The notes under the pieces were generated by a model. That model was not told the origin of the DNA. It ran no database searches and saw only the letters and a list, made by a program, of their open reading frames with translations. Positions 29,425 to 38,899 of a stretch of 64,000 nucleotides of DNA are shown here, piece by piece. Source of the stretch: Affinundibacterium fentianense (lineage in GTDB: Bacteria; Pseudomonadota; Gammaproteobacteria; Burkholderiales; Burkholderiaceae_D); the NCBI RefSeq assembly GCF_018139545.1, contig NZ_JAGSPJ010000002.1:434001-498000 (forward strand), written 5' to 3'. The translations under genes were made by a program, and so were the position numbers. Numbering within the stretch: position 1 is the first letter of the stretch; every line of letters starts with the position of its first letter.

Positions 29425-30465
29425 ATGACCACAATCAATTCCCCCCAAGATCCCCAACGTCTACAAGACCTCAAGCAATGGCTTTCCAGCTTGAAGACAC
29501 CGCAATTAGCAGTCGACACAATGCGCGTTGCTTCTGCCGACGCTAGTTTTCGACGCTACTTCAGAATTGACGGTCAGTTGAATCAAGAATCCATGAGCTT
29601 CATTGTCATGGATGCACCGCAACCGCAAGAGGATGTCAAACCATTTATCCAAATAGCGAATTTATTTGCCCAGTTACACCTCACAGTACCCCAAGTATTG
29701 GCTGAGGATACAGAACGCGGATTTTTGCTGTTGAGTGATCTCGGGTCAACCATGTATTCCCATGTACTGAATACGGACACCGCGCATAAATTGTATTTGG
29801 ATGCAATCGACTCACTTGTTTTACTCCAATCGCAGAGCCAAGCCGATGTCTTGCCCGAGTATGATCGCGATTTCTTACTGCGCGAACTGATGATTTTCCC
29901 TGAGTGGTACATACAAAAGCATTTGGGGGTCAATTTGACCGAATCCCAAACTGCGAGCCTTCAAAAAGTATTTGATGCTCTTCTAGCAAATATTGTTGCT
30001 CAGCCCCAAGTTTATGTTCATCGTGACTTCCACTCCCGAAATTTGATGTTAATGGACAAAGGCAATCCAGGAATTCTAGATTTCCAAGGCGCCTTATACG
30101 GACCAATCACCTATGACCTAGTTTCATTGCTAAGAGATGCCTATGTGCAATGGGACGAAGAAATGGTCTTGGATTGGGCTATCCGATATTGGGAAAAGGC
30201 CCGTAAAGCTGGGCTTCCTGTGGCACCAGATATCGACAGTTTTTATCGAGACTTTGAATTCATGGGATTACAACGCCACCTCAAAATCTTGGGTATCTTT
30301 GCACGCTTAGCACATCGCGATGGCAAACAGCACTATCTAGATGACATGCCGACAGTGCTTGACTATGTGCGTAAGACTGCCAATCGTTACAAAGAACTGG
30401 TGCCCTTATTGCGCTTACTCGATAGTCTTGAAGACGCAGCACCGCAATTTGGGTACACCTTTTAA
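29425..30465 (+). CDS. amgK: Anomeric N-acetylmuramate/N-acetylglucosamine kinase
   Basis: An aminoglycoside-phosphotransferase-fold sugar kinase of 346 residues. The catalytic loop is VHRDFHSRNLML and the metal-binding Asp is in ILDFQGALYGP, as in this superfamily. In Pseudomonas and relatives AmgK phosphorylates the anomeric hydroxyl of recycled MurNAc so that MurU can make UDP-MurNAc, bypassing de novo synthesis. The assignment rests on the family plus the adjacent murU and the conserved divergent lptD-surA-pdxA-rsmA block, the same neighbourhood as in Pseudomonas. The gap to murU is 50 bp. Confidence 0.88.
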   Translation: MTTINSPQDPQRLQDLKQWLSSLKTPQLAVDTMRVASADASFRRYFRIDGQLNQESMSFIVMDAPQPQEDVKPFIQIANLFAQLHLTVPQVLAEDTERGFLLLSDLGSTMYSHVLNTDTAHKLYLDAIDSLVLLQSQSQADVLPEYDRDFLLRELMIFPEWYIQKHLGVNLTESQTASLQKVFDALLANIVAQPQVYVHRDFHSRNLMLMDKGNPGILDFQGALYGPITYDLVSLLRDAYVQWDEEMVLDWAIRYWEKARKAGLPVAPDIDSFYRDFEFMGLQRHLKILGIFARLAHRDGKQHYLDDMPTVLDYVRKTANRYKELVPLLRLLDSLEDAAPQFGYTF

Positions 30466-30515
30466 TTGCGCTACCTATCGACTTCTGATCCATTCAACCA
30501 CAGGTTAATTACTGC

Positions 30516-31250
30516 ATGAAAGCAATGATCCTTGCCGCAGGTCGCGGTGAACGTATGCGCCCTCTTACCGATACTTGCCCCAAGCCCTTGCTCAAAGTGC
30601 GTGGACGCCCTCTGATCGTTTGGCACATCCTCAATTTGGTGAAAGCAGGAATCAATGAGATTGTCATTAACCACGCCCATCTAGGCCATCTCATCGTTGA
30701 CGCTTTAGGCGATGGCAGTCGATTTGGCGCGAACATCCAGTATTCTGCAGAAGAGCAAGCTTTGGAAACCGCAGGAGGCATCGCGCTGGCTTTGCCCATG
30801 TTAAGTGATGGAATAGACCCTTTCTTGGTGGTTTCAGGTGATATCTACATTCCCCATTTCGACTTCAAAGAATGTTTTAATACACTTGAAGACAAGGATA
30901 TGTGGGGCAACCCACATCCGCTCGACAAACGTGACGTGGCCTGGCTGTATATGGTGAAGAATCCTAGCTTTCATCCGGAGGGAGACTTTGCACTCAATCT
31001 AATGGGGCTGAGCAATCAAGACAACGTCGGCTCAGTACGTTTGACGTTCGGGAATATCGGCGTGTATCGACCCGAGATGTTTGCTGGCATTAAGCCAGGT
31101 AGCCATGCGAAACTTGCTCCCATATTGCGCGATTATGCTGATCGAGGTCAACTCGGAGGGGAGCTATATCGTGGAGAATGGCACAATGTTGGCACACCCG
31201 ACCAACTTGCTGATTTAAACGCGCCTTTTCAGCCAAGTACCCATCAATAA
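30516..31250 (+). CDS. murU: N-acetylmuramate alpha-1-phosphate uridylyltransferase
   Basis: A 244-residue nucleotidyltransferase of the sugar-phosphate type. The N-terminal signature is AMILAAGRGERMRPLTDTCP followed by KPLLKV; the substrate-binding region is LETAGGIALALP and the metal-binding Asp is in VVSGDIYIP. MurU makes UDP-MurNAc from MurNAc 1-phosphate and UTP in the cell-wall recycling shunt. The pairing with amgK supports MurU rather than a mannose-1-phosphate guanylyltransferase, to which this fold is also related. Confidence 0.88.
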   Translation: MKAMILAAGRGERMRPLTDTCPKPLLKVRGRPLIVWHILNLVKAGINEIVINHAHLGHLIVDALGDGSRFGANIQYSAEEQALETAGGIALALPMLSDGIDPFLVVSGDIYIPHFDFKECFNTLEDKDMWGNPHPLDKRDVAWLYMVKNPSFHPEGDFALNLMGLSNQDNVGSVRLTFGNIGVYRPEMFAGIKPGSHAKLAPILRDYADRGQLGGELYRGEWHNVGTPDQLADLNAPFQPSTHQ

Positions 31251-31335
31251 ATCGAACTTGAAAAGACATTCGGAATTCGAAAGTTATCCAAGCAAATAAT
31301 CTCTATTCGCCCTATGCAACTGCACTCTCGCTAAG

Positions 31336-32514
31336 ATGAAACTCCAGTCATTCACTGCTTCCTCCTCACGTATTGCTATTTGTGGTGCAGGTCCTGTTGG
31401 GCAGGCGCTTGCTCTCATGTTGTATCGATGTGGCGTCGCTGCGCACGACATGGTGTTATTTGATGCAAAGACGACAGAACAAGCTAGCCACGACGCTCGA
31501 AGTATTGCACTTTCATTTGGTAGCGAACAACTCTTGAAACAGCTGGGAGCGCCGACAGAACGAGTGACTGCGATCGAGGAAATCCACGTTTCACGTCGCA
31601 AACACTTTGGTCGCAGCTTACTACGCGCATCTGACTATGCGCTACCAGCACTCGGTTACGTTGCGCGATACGGGGACATTGTCGCGCCCTTGGAAGCCGC
31701 GCTCAATTCGGTCGGAATACAATCCATTAGACCTGCCCTAGTCGAACATATCGAGGAACAAAACCAGCACGTTTTACTTCATTTACAAGACGGCCGACAA
31801 TTTGCTGCGGAGTATGTCATTCAAGCTGAGGGCGGCACATTCGCGGAGCAGGAACAAGGAATCCGACACCACGATTATCAACAAACCGCATTAATCGCCC
31901 ATGTCACGACTTCGCATCCATTAGCAGGCCGTGCATTCGAACGCTTCACCGAACAGGGTCCACTCGCCTTGCTGCCGCAAGACACAGGCTATGCTTTGGT
32001 ATGGTGCATGCGACCAAGCCAAGTTGATCAACACCTTGCGATGGGTGATCAAGAGTTCCTAACTGCATTACAAATTCAATTTGGCGACCGCTTAGGACAA
32101 TTCATACACAGTACCAAGCGCGTCAGCTTTGCACTCGGACTCAACACTCAAGCCTCTGCCACCAGGCGGACAGTTAGAATCGGCAATGCCGCACAAACTT
32201 TGCATCCCGTAGCGGGTCAAGGATTGAATCTTGGTTTACGCGATGCAATTGGACTTGCGCAATTTTTCAGTACACAAATGAGTAATCTTGCAGTCAACAA
32301 TGACACAATCGATTTACACGACTTCTTGAATACTCGGCGTATCGATCGGCAATGGACGATCAAATTGACTGACACAATGGCGAGGATTTTCGCCAGCAGT
32401 GCGGATGGATCACTCTTGCAAAGTCTGCTTGGATTGGGATTGTGCGCAATTGATTTGGTTCCGCCACTCAAACAAAGTTTAGCCGAACAGATGATGTATG
32501 GCGCTCGCCACTAA
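31336..32514 (+). CDS. ubiH: UbiH-type ubiquinone biosynthesis FAD monooxygenase
   Basis: A flavoprotein hydroxylase (392 residues) of the UbiH/UbiF/COQ6 family, acting on the polyprenylated ring in ubiquinone synthesis. The FAD-binding Rossmann motif is IAICGAGPVGQALAL; the third FAD motif reads GNAAQTLHPVAGQGLNLGL. The GNAAQTLHP form, instead of GDAAH, is characteristic of UbiH as opposed to UbiF. It is the last of three genes on this strand after murU, and converges on the M61 peptidase. A second family member (36502-37722) lies nearby and could act at another ring position. Confidence 0.82.
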   Translation: MKLQSFTASSSRIAICGAGPVGQALALMLYRCGVAAHDMVLFDAKTTEQASHDARSIALSFGSEQLLKQLGAPTERVTAIEEIHVSRRKHFGRSLLRASDYALPALGYVARYGDIVAPLEAALNSVGIQSIRPALVEHIEEQNQHVLLHLQDGRQFAAEYVIQAEGGTFAEQEQGIRHHDYQQTALIAHVTTSHPLAGRAFERFTEQGPLALLPQDTGYALVWCMRPSQVDQHLAMGDQEFLTALQIQFGDRLGQFIHSTKRVSFALGLNTQASATRRTVRIGNAAQTLHPVAGQGLNLGLRDAIGLAQFFSTQMSNLAVNNDTIDLHDFLNTRRIDRQWTIKLTDTMARIFASSADGSLLQSLLGLGLCAIDLVPPLKQSLAEQMMYGARH

Positions 32515-32547
32515 GCCCTTGATTCGCCACTATCAAAATCCATCGGT

Positions 32548-32570
32548 GCCCGAAGAGTGTTCTCTCGGGC
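32548..32570. terminator. Possible hairpin between two convergent genes
   Basis: GCCCGAAGAG pairs with CTCTCGGGC around a TGTT loop, with one bulged base. There is no T-tract on either side, so it may only slow polymerase. It lies between the convergent ubiH and M61 peptidase genes. Confidence 0.4.
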
Positions 32571-32597
32571 ATGCTCGATTAGAATCCGTCAATGCGT

Positions 32598-34454
32598 TCA
32601 ACGCTGTGATGGGCGCTTCAACGTGCTAGCTTTATCCAATGGCGCCTGCCTCTTTTTGCTGCCAGCTTGGTCTTTTGTTAAATCGATTTGCAAACTCAGA
32701 GATGGTGCATCCTCAGGCTGCAGTTTTAACTGAAAACGATGCAGCTCATCACGTCGGAACGCATGAACCTCAACCGTTTCACCAACACGGTAGGGATTGA
32801 ATAAAGTCGACAAATTATTTGCCACGTCACTCGCGCTCACCCGCAATCCATTAATGGCAACGAGTATGTCCCCCGCCGACATTCCGGCCTTCTGTGCAGC
32901 GCCTGAATCAAAGACTTGGAGCAATTTACAATCGGCACCGCTCTTACCCAAACGCGCATTCATTGACGGCTTTTTCGCTGTTGAATCCTCCACCATTGAG
33001 ACGCCAAAATCCGCATAGAGTTTTGCCAAAGGAAGATCTTCAGTTCCTTTGACAATACGATCAATGAAACGGGCGACCGACACCCCTGTCACCTGTTCCA
33101 CTAATTCGGCAAAGCCATCTTCACTCAAGCCTTGCTGCATACCGGACTTCTGCTTTAGATAAAAATCTTTTCCGTATTTTTTCCATAGCGCACGCATCAC
33201 ATCATCGAGTGATTTCTTCCCAGCTGTTTCCGCGCGGATCATCAAATCGAGACCGAGCGCAACTAAAGAACCCTTTGCGTAATAGCTCACAATCGCGTTG
33301 GGTGCGTTTTCGTCTTGGCGATAATACTTCGTCCACGCATCAAAACTGGAATCCGCTAGGCTTTGTTTCTTTCTTCCCGAGCCGCGCTGTACTGAATTGA
33401 TCGTCTTCGCGACCAATTTCAAATATGCAGCCTCGTCGATGATCTCACAACGACGTAAAAACAAATCATCGTAGTAACTTGTAAATCCCTCAAACAGCCA
33501 TAACAAACTAGTGTAATTTTCTTGCGCTAAATCATAGCTTGCAAAACTCGCAGGTTTGATCCGTTTGACATTCCATGTATGAAAATACTCATGGCTACAC
33601 AAGCCCAAAAAGCTGCGATATGCCTCACTCATATTCGCATCATTTTTGGTTGGTAAATCGTTGCGACTACAAATTAACGCTGTCGAAGCTCGATGTTCAA
33701 GTCCGCCATATCCCTCGCCAACCGCCATCGTCAAGAAAACATAGCGCTCCATCGGCGCCTGCTTGGTTCTCGGCTCAAAGAATGCGATTTCAGCTTCACA
33801 AATTTTTTGAAGGTCTTTCGCCAATCGAGACAAATCCAGATTAGGTACTCGACCTGTCACGACTACATCATGCGGTACGCCATGCGCCTTAAACGTCACG
33901 AGGGCGAAATCCCCCATCTCAACTGGGTGATCGACTAATTCATCATAGTCACTCGCAACGTAGGTGCCAAACCCATACCGCTTTGCCTTCAATTCTGGCA
34001 ATGAAGTGGCAACACGCCAATTTTTAGCAGCAGGATCAAGCGGCTGCTGAATATCGACAACGTGTGAGATTTGTTCTTGTCCATGTACTTGTAAAAACAC
34101 ACTAGTTCCATTGAAGAATCCATGTGTTTGATCAAGATGAGCTGCACGTACAGATAAATCCCATGCATAGACTTGATAAACTATTTGCAAGGGGCTGTCA
34201 CATGGGCTTGCTTGCCAGCTTGATTTATTCAACTTCTTTAAACCCAGCTTTTTACCTTTAGCAAAAGCAGAAATTTGCACAATATTGCGCGCGAATTCAC
34301 GCACCATGTAACTACCAGGTATCCAAACGGGCAACGATACTATTTGGCCATTGAGATCAGGATTCGCAACTGTTAACTCAATCTCAAATAAATGAGCACT
34401 CAAGTTCAGTGCCTTGATTTGATAAAAAAGTGCATGCTTTGTTTGCGCGACCAT
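32598..34454 (-). CDS. M61 family (glycyl aminopeptidase-like) peptidase with PDZ domain
   Basis: A 618-residue metallopeptidase. The zinc motif is SHEYFHTWNVKRIKP (HEYFH) in the typical M61 setting, with a jellyroll-like N-terminal domain (residues 1-190) and a C-terminal PDZ domain at about 490-580 (GAAQKAGMSAGDILVAINGL). No signal peptide is visible, so it is probably cytoplasmic. The frame is open from a GTG at 34460, but the ATG at 34454 has GAGG at a better distance. It is seven bases downstream of the DUF3429 gene, so the two are almost certainly co-transcribed. Substrate unknown; the type member cleaves N-terminal Gly or Ala. Confidence 0.88.
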   Translation of the reverse strand: MVAQTKHALFYQIKALNLSAHLFEIELTVANPDLNGQIVSLPVWIPGSYMVREFARNIVQISAFAKGKKLGLKKLNKSSWQASPCDSPLQIVYQVYAWDLSVRAAHLDQTHGFFNGTSVFLQVHGQEQISHVVDIQQPLDPAAKNWRVATSLPELKAKRYGFGTYVASDYDELVDHPVEMGDFALVTFKAHGVPHDVVVTGRVPNLDLSRLAKDLQKICEAEIAFFEPRTKQAPMERYVFLTMAVGEGYGGLEHRASTALICSRNDLPTKNDANMSEAYRSFLGLCSHEYFHTWNVKRIKPASFASYDLAQENYTSLLWLFEGFTSYYDDLFLRRCEIIDEAAYLKLVAKTINSVQRGSGRKKQSLADSSFDAWTKYYRQDENAPNAIVSYYAKGSLVALGLDLMIRAETAGKKSLDDVMRALWKKYGKDFYLKQKSGMQQGLSEDGFAELVEQVTGVSVARFIDRIVKGTEDLPLAKLYADFGVSMVEDSTAKKPSMNARLGKSGADCKLLQVFDSGAAQKAGMSAGDILVAINGLRVSASDVANNLSTLFNPYRVGETVEVHAFRRDELHRFQLKLQPEDAPSLSLQIDLTKDQAGSKKRQAPLDKASTLKRPSQR

Positions 34455-34461
34455 AATCACC

Positions 34462-34923
34462 TCATGCGTAATTACGAACTGTAAAAGTCACGAACATCAA
34501 AACTTGGGTTGTCACTACCACGCAAGTCAGACGATAACGCAACTCCACAAACCATGATGGCAAATCAAATCGCTGATACATGCGCTTGTCATACTGGTAG
34601 GAGAAAACGAAGGCAATCATCTGCACTAAAAAGGCAGTTCCGGAAATATAGGCCAAGGAAAACCAAGCAACAATGGTTGGTACGACGCCCCAGATCAAAT
34701 CCCGTTTCAAATCATGCGTACTACGCTTACTCTCAATAAATGAAAGCCCCCAATGCAAACCACCAACAAATCCAAGGATCGCGACGCCATAGACTAATTG
34801 TGCTTCAACAAAAAATGCAGCCACTTCCAATGGCACTAGCCAACACAAGATCATTAGTAAGACGAACGGTGCCAAAGCGATCATGCCTAGACGCGTGGCA
34901 AATTGTTTATCAAGATTATCCAT
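34462..34923 (-). CDS. DUF3429 integral membrane protein
   Basis: A 153-residue protein with about five membrane helices, among them a GVAILGFVGGLHWGLSFIES segment typical of DUF3429. The frame extends to a TTG at 34932, but the ATG at 34923 is preferred. Members are thought to be small integral membrane proteins of unknown function. It lies immediately upstream of the M61 peptidase in one transcriptional unit. Confidence 0.75.
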   Translation of the reverse strand: MDNLDKQFATRLGMIALAPFVLLMILCWLVPLEVAAFFVEAQLVYGVAILGFVGGLHWGLSFIESKRSTHDLKRDLIWGVVPTIVAWFSLAYISGTAFLVQMIAFVFSYQYDKRMYQRFDLPSWFVELRYRLTCVVVTTQVLMFVTFTVRNYA

Positions 34924-35100
34924 ACCAGCCAAAAAAAGAAAATCGCCGTTGGGCGATTGGTAAATTCGTCAAAGAAAACAGTATTTTAGGCGAAAATCTC
35001 GAGGAAAGCCCTAAATCGCACTGAATTTCTCGTGTCGCAAGACTAAATTGAACAGACGATCGATCATCCATCAATCAAATCGTCGCTTACATTCATCCAT

Positions 35101-35694
35101 TCATCGAGAAAGATCTGCCGGATAATCAATATCACGCAAAATTCCAGGATCATTCACGGGCAATTCCGTCACTGGCAAATCACGCAATAATTGACGTGCG
35201 CCTTGATCGCCACTTAATTGCGATAACAAAGAAAAGTAATGTCGTCGAAATCCTACCGGATTGCCGCGCTGTCCTGCGTAAGTCGGTACGACAACGCTTG
35301 CACCTGCACGCATGGACGCGACCATCGCATGAATAGTGGTCGGTTGCACGAACGGCATATCGCCGAGAGCAATCACCACAGCATCGCAGTCAACTGACAA
35401 ACAGGCTAAGCCAGCGCGTAACGAATGCGCTAGGCCTAGACTTGCATCGTCACAATCACAGATTGTCAACTTGGTCAGTGACAACGTTTCCCTCAGTTGC
35501 TGGCTGTGTTGACTTTTTGCGGAAATCACCACCATGCTTTCGGGTAAAACCGCATTCAGGTTTGCACTACTCGTCGCAAGAATGGAGCGTCCATCAGCTA
35601 AACTACTTAATAACTTATGCTTACTGCCTGAAGAATCAAACCGCTCGCCACGCCCAGCGGCGAGCAACATACCGCAGCAACGAAAGGTTTGCAT
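35101..35694 (-). CDS. MobA/MocA-like nucleotidyltransferase
   Basis: A 197-residue nucleotidyltransferase of the MobA-like NTP transferase family. The P-loop-like GMLLAAGRGERFDSSGSKHK and the Mg-binding stretch VVIALGDMPFV are seen. Related proteins attach CMP or GMP to the molybdenum cofactor (MocA/MobA), but no molybdenum-cofactor genes lie beside it, so only the family can be assigned. The ATG at 35694 is preferred to a TTG at 35709. The gene follows dsbC after 17 bp, so the two are probably co-transcribed. Confidence 0.82.
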   Translation of the reverse strand: MQTFRCCGMLLAAGRGERFDSSGSKHKLLSSLADGRSILATSSANLNAVLPESMVVISAKSQHSQQLRETLSLTKLTICDCDDASLGLAHSLRAGLACLSVDCDAVVIALGDMPFVQPTTIHAMVASMRAGASVVVPTYAGQRGNPVGFRRHYFSLLSQLSGDQGARQLLRDLPVTELPVNDPGILRDIDYPADLSR

Positions 35695-35711
35695 ATTCAC
35701 TTCGTGCAAAC

Positions 35712-36446
35712 TTATTTTGCTACGATCGAAGGGTTCTTCAAACTGGCAAATTTATCTTCCAAGCCTTTGACATCGACCATCCCCGGCAAGCGGGAACCGT
35801 CGGTAAAGATCACGGTCGGCGTCCCCGTTACTCGTAATTTCTTACCGAGCGCCAAAATTTTATCATTGGGGGCATTGCAATTTGCAGGTGCAGTCGCAGC
35901 CACTTTGCCATTCATCATCCACTCGTCCCAAGCTTTGCTACGATCGGCTGAACACCAAATATCGCGTGATTTCACCGCAGAATCTTCCGCCAAAATGTTA
36001 TACATAAAAGTGTAGATCGTCACGTTGTCGACAGACTGCAAAGTTTTGCGAAATTTCTTACAGTAACCGCAATTCGGGTCTTCGAAAATAGCAATGACGC
36101 GTTTGCCATCCCCTTTCACATACTTCAACGCGGATTCCAAAGGAAGCTCAGAGAAATTCACCCGATTCAGTTCGTCCGTACGCTGCTTGGTGAAATTGAC
36201 TGTCCCCTTCACATCAATGATGCTGCCGACGAATACATACTTGGCTTTTTCATCCGTGTACACAATCTCGCTGCCCATGCGCACTTCATACAAACCGCCA
36301 TAGGGAGTTTTCGTCACAGAATCAACCTTCGCACCGCCACCGATATTTGCCGATATTGTTTTCTTTATATAGGCCTCTGTCGGTGTTTCTGCCTGAGCAA
36401 ACGTACCCACTCCGGCAAGTACAAGCGCAATTAATATTTTTTTCAT
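35712..36446 (-). CDS. dsbC: Periplasmic disulfide isomerase DsbC
   Basis: A 244-residue periplasmic thiol-disulfide isomerase. A signal peptide (MKKILIALVLAGVGTFAQA) is followed by the DsbC/DsbG dimerisation domain and the thioredoxin domain with active site C126-G-Y-C129 in FEDPNCGYCKK, and cis-Pro TGTPTVIFTDGS. It reshuffles wrong disulfides in exported proteins, kept reduced by DsbD (not in this window). The ATG is well placed, with a purine-rich ribosome site upstream. Confidence 0.93.
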   Translation of the reverse strand: MKKILIALVLAGVGTFAQAETPTEAYIKKTISANIGGGAKVDSVTKTPYGGLYEVRMGSEIVYTDEKAKYVFVGSIIDVKGTVNFTKQRTDELNRVNFSELPLESALKYVKGDGKRVIAIFEDPNCGYCKKFRKTLQSVDNVTIYTFMYNILAEDSAVKSRDIWCSADRSKAWDEWMMNGKVAATAPANCNAPNDKILALGKKLRVTGTPTVIFTDGSRLPGMVDVKGLEDKFASLKNPSIVAK

Positions 36447-36501
36447 TTATTTTCCTTCTTTTGATTCGATACAAATTTAAGAGGCCAAGCCTGGTAATAC
36501 G

Positions 36502-37722
36502 CTAAGTTGCTTTTCCCATTGCATGGGAGATTAATTTTCTTTTTAGGACTGGTAAGTGATTCAGTAAGTTCATTCCCGCACCCCGCACCAGACGAACGGC
36601 TGGAAATGCGCTACCGAAGAGACGTGCCAAGCCGTCCGTCGTTATTTGCATCAACGCGACCTCTTCGCTGCGAGCCCTTTGATAACGGCGCAACAATCGA
36701 CGATCGCCACAATCACGATAAGCCTCACGCTGCGTCAAAATTTGTACCAATGCCTGAACATCACCAAAACCTAAATTCATTCCATGTCCCGCCAATGGAT
36801 GCACGGCATGCGCCGCATCACCGATCAAAGCAACGCGCTCTGCCACCATGCTATGAGGACGGATCAAACGCAGAGGAAAAGCCTTAATCGTCGCTGGCTC
36901 CAAAGGCGTCAACTCGCCCAGTGAGTCGTGAACATAGATCGATATTCGCTGTGCTAAATCCGTCAAACTCATTTGCAACAATTCAGACGCAAGTGCATCA
37001 GGTGCTGACCAAACCAATGACACCAAATTTCCCGGCAAGGGTAACAAAGCAATAATTCCCTGCTCTTCCACAAACCATTGCCGTGCAATTCCTTGATGCG
37101 GCTTAGTACATGCAAAATTCGTCACCACGCCTTGTTGACCATATGAACGATAATCGAGACCTATATCCGCTTGTCCTCGTACCCACGACTGTGCACCATC
37201 GGCACCAACAATTAATTCTGCCTGTATAGTTCGCCCATCATGTAATTGCAAACTTGCGTAGCTCTCCTGAATACTCATACCTGTAGCGGTGCCAACATAT
37301 TGCTGAATATTCGGAGCAAATCGCAGTGCCGTATCGAGAGCACGATTTAAATTGCTATCTTCGACTATCCACGCCAATTCATTAATGTAAGCACCATAAG
37401 CATCAAAATGTAGTAGACCCTTTGCATGTTCCGATGCATCAGCGACATGCATGGCGCTCACTTCAGCAATGCGACTCTTATCCAATGCACCCCAAACTTT
37501 CACGCCATCAAGTAAGCGATGGGCTACATGGTTTAACGCAAACACCCGCACGTCCCATTCCGCGGGAAGCGCACTAGTGGAAAAAAGTGCCGCATCTTTT
37601 GTACTGCTCGCACTTAAGAGACTCACAGATAAGCCAGCTTGTGCCAATGCCAATGCCGCTGCTTTTCCAACCGCCCCATCACCGACGATACAGACATTCG
37701 TACGACTGAATTGTTGGTTCAT
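36502..37722 (-). CDS. UbiH/UbiF/COQ6-family FAD-dependent monooxygenase
   Basis: A 406-residue flavoprotein hydroxylase of the ubiquinone biosynthesis family. The Rossmann motif is VCIVGDGAVGKAAALALAQ and the last FAD motif is GDAAHAVHPLAGHGMNLGF, so it is nearer the UbiF/UbiI form than the UbiH protein at 31336. The start at 37722 is chosen because AAAGG precedes it; the frame also begins at a TTG six bases further upstream. It probably hydroxylates a different ring position of the ubiquinone precursor. The gene is alone before tRNA-Phe on the other strand. Confidence 0.83.
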   Translation of the reverse strand: MNQQFSRTNVCIVGDGAVGKAAALALAQAGLSVSLLSASSTKDAALFSTSALPAEWDVRVFALNHVAHRLLDGVKVWGALDKSRIAEVSAMHVADASEHAKGLLHFDAYGAYINELAWIVEDSNLNRALDTALRFAPNIQQYVGTATGMSIQESYASLQLHDGRTIQAELIVGADGAQSWVRGQADIGLDYRSYGQQGVVTNFACTKPHQGIARQWFVEEQGIIALLPLPGNLVSLVWSAPDALASELLQMSLTDLAQRISIYVHDSLGELTPLEPATIKAFPLRLIRPHSMVAERVALIGDAAHAVHPLAGHGMNLGFGDVQALVQILTQREAYRDCGDRRLLRRYQRARSEEVALMQITTDGLARLFGSAFPAVRLVRGAGMNLLNHLPVLKRKLISHAMGKAT

Positions 37723-37843
37723 ATTCAACCTTTGTTGAGAGAAACACAGAATCTCCGCATTATACGTGAGCGCCCAAATTTATCCGTGGAAGCAAAATCC
37801 TCAACTGATTTCCCTCAAACTCGGAGATCAATTCACAAATAAT

Positions 37844-37872
37844 TTGCTTTTTTCCGAATATGTGTCTATAAT
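37844..37872 (+). promoter_or_regulatory. Sigma-70 promoter of tRNA-Phe
   Basis: TTGCTT at 37844-37849, a 17-base spacer and TATAAT at 37867-37872. The predicted start is a few bases before the tRNA's first G at 37883. Confidence 0.85.
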
Positions 37873-37882
37873 TCTTGGTCTT

Positions 37883-37958
37883 GGCCTGGTAGCTCAGTCG
37901 GTAGAGCAGAGGATTGAAAATCCTTGTGTCGGTGGTTCGATTCCGCCCCGGGCCACCA
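37883..37958 (+). tRNA. tRNA-Phe (anticodon GAA)
   Basis: A 76-base gene that folds as a complete cloverleaf: acceptor arm GGCCTGG with CCGGGCC (one G-U pair), D arm, anticodon loop TTGAAAA with anticodon GAA, T-arm GGTGG TTCGATT CCGCC, discriminator A and an encoded CCA. It has its own promoter and an intrinsic terminator directly downstream. An AT-rich accessory stretch begins about 100 bp beyond it. Confidence 0.97.
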
Positions 37959-37974
37959 AGAAATTCGTATTAAA

Positions 37975-38010
37975 AATAAGGGCTTACAGCGATGTAAGCC
38001 CTTATTTTTT
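37975..38010 (+). terminator. Intrinsic terminator of tRNA-Phe
   Basis: Stem AATAAGGGCTTAC with GTAAGCCCTTATT around the loop AGCGAT, followed by a T run. It is 17 bp past the tRNA 3' end. Confidence 0.93.
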
Positions 38011-38119
38011 GCGCCGTCAGTTCTACAATATGGGTCTAACTCTACAATTCCTTTGGCTTAGGGAAGTTTACGATATTGTATGAGTGTCGAAAAATTGACT
38101 ATTGAGTGAACTTATCTTT

Positions 38120-38881
38120 TTATTCTGCGATTTCTGTTTCGTATTCGAAAGTTAGTTTCGCATCATTTCCCCAACTTTGGTCGTAGATTGGGGGGACATA
38201 TCTATTTACGGCCTTTCCTTTATATACAAAGATTTTTCGTTCCCCCTCCTCTAGGCTAACCGAAGTAAATCGACGAGGCTCAGCAAATGCGATCGCTACC
38301 TTTTTTGATTGACATACGCTAGCTCCCATTGACAGTGACACTTTCATTAAAAAAGTTAAGTCTCGCTTGTTCATCGCCCAATCCATTTCACATTGAAGAC
38401 GGAGATCTCCTAATCTCTTCTCGTTTACTAGTAAATTTGGGGATCGAACCGCGGATTGAAATCTGGTGGTCCCTGATTTCGTGGATACTATTACTTCAAT
38501 GTCCTCTTGTTGCCCTTTACTCATGTTTTTATCTAAGCGAAAGAATCCGTCTTCTTCCATAGGAATTACAGCTTCGGCATCGGAAGAAACCAAGCGCAAG
38601 TTCAAGCCTTGAATATTAACTCTTACATTTTGTTGAGGAAGTAATTGAAAACCGACATCCGCTTTTGGCGCAAACGACTGAAATTTTTCAGCGGCTTCAA
38701 GGCCATAAAGAAAAGATTGTAGGGGACGACGGTCAGGATTTTTTATTGCCAAAATCTTAACTTTTCGCGTGATGTCATGTTCTTGGAATGAGGTGGTTAC
38801 AGATGCATAGGCATCTTTTTGAATTCCAGATGTTATGAAAGCTGTTAGTAGCAATAATAAATAATTTGACTGATATTTCAT
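38120..38881 (-). CDS. Secreted hypothetical protein, tRNA-Phe-linked
   Basis: A 253-residue protein that I do not recognise. It has a signal peptide (about MKYQSNYLLLLLTAFIT to AYASV) and a mature part with many beta-type stretches; two Cys residues (in RLQCEMDW and GASVCQSK) could form a disulfide. The ribosome site AGGATGG supports this start. It lies in AT-rich DNA between tRNA-Phe and a broken gene, so it may be horizontally acquired. The sequence has the look of an exported adhesin- or inhibitor-like domain but nothing that justifies a name. Confidence 0.7.
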   Translation of the reverse strand: MKYQSNYLLLLLTAFITSGIQKDAYASVTTSFQEHDITRKVKILAIKNPDRRPLQSFLYGLEAAEKFQSFAPKADVGFQLLPQQNVRVNIQGLNLRLVSSDAEAVIPMEEDGFFRLDKNMSKGQQEDIEVIVSTKSGTTRFQSAVRSPNLLVNEKRLGDLRLQCEMDWAMNKRDLTFLMKVSLSMGASVCQSKKVAIAFAEPRRFTSVSLEEGERKIFVYKGKAVNRYVPPIYDQSWGNDAKLTFEYETEIAE

Positions 38882-38899
38882 GTTTCCATCCTAAATTTC

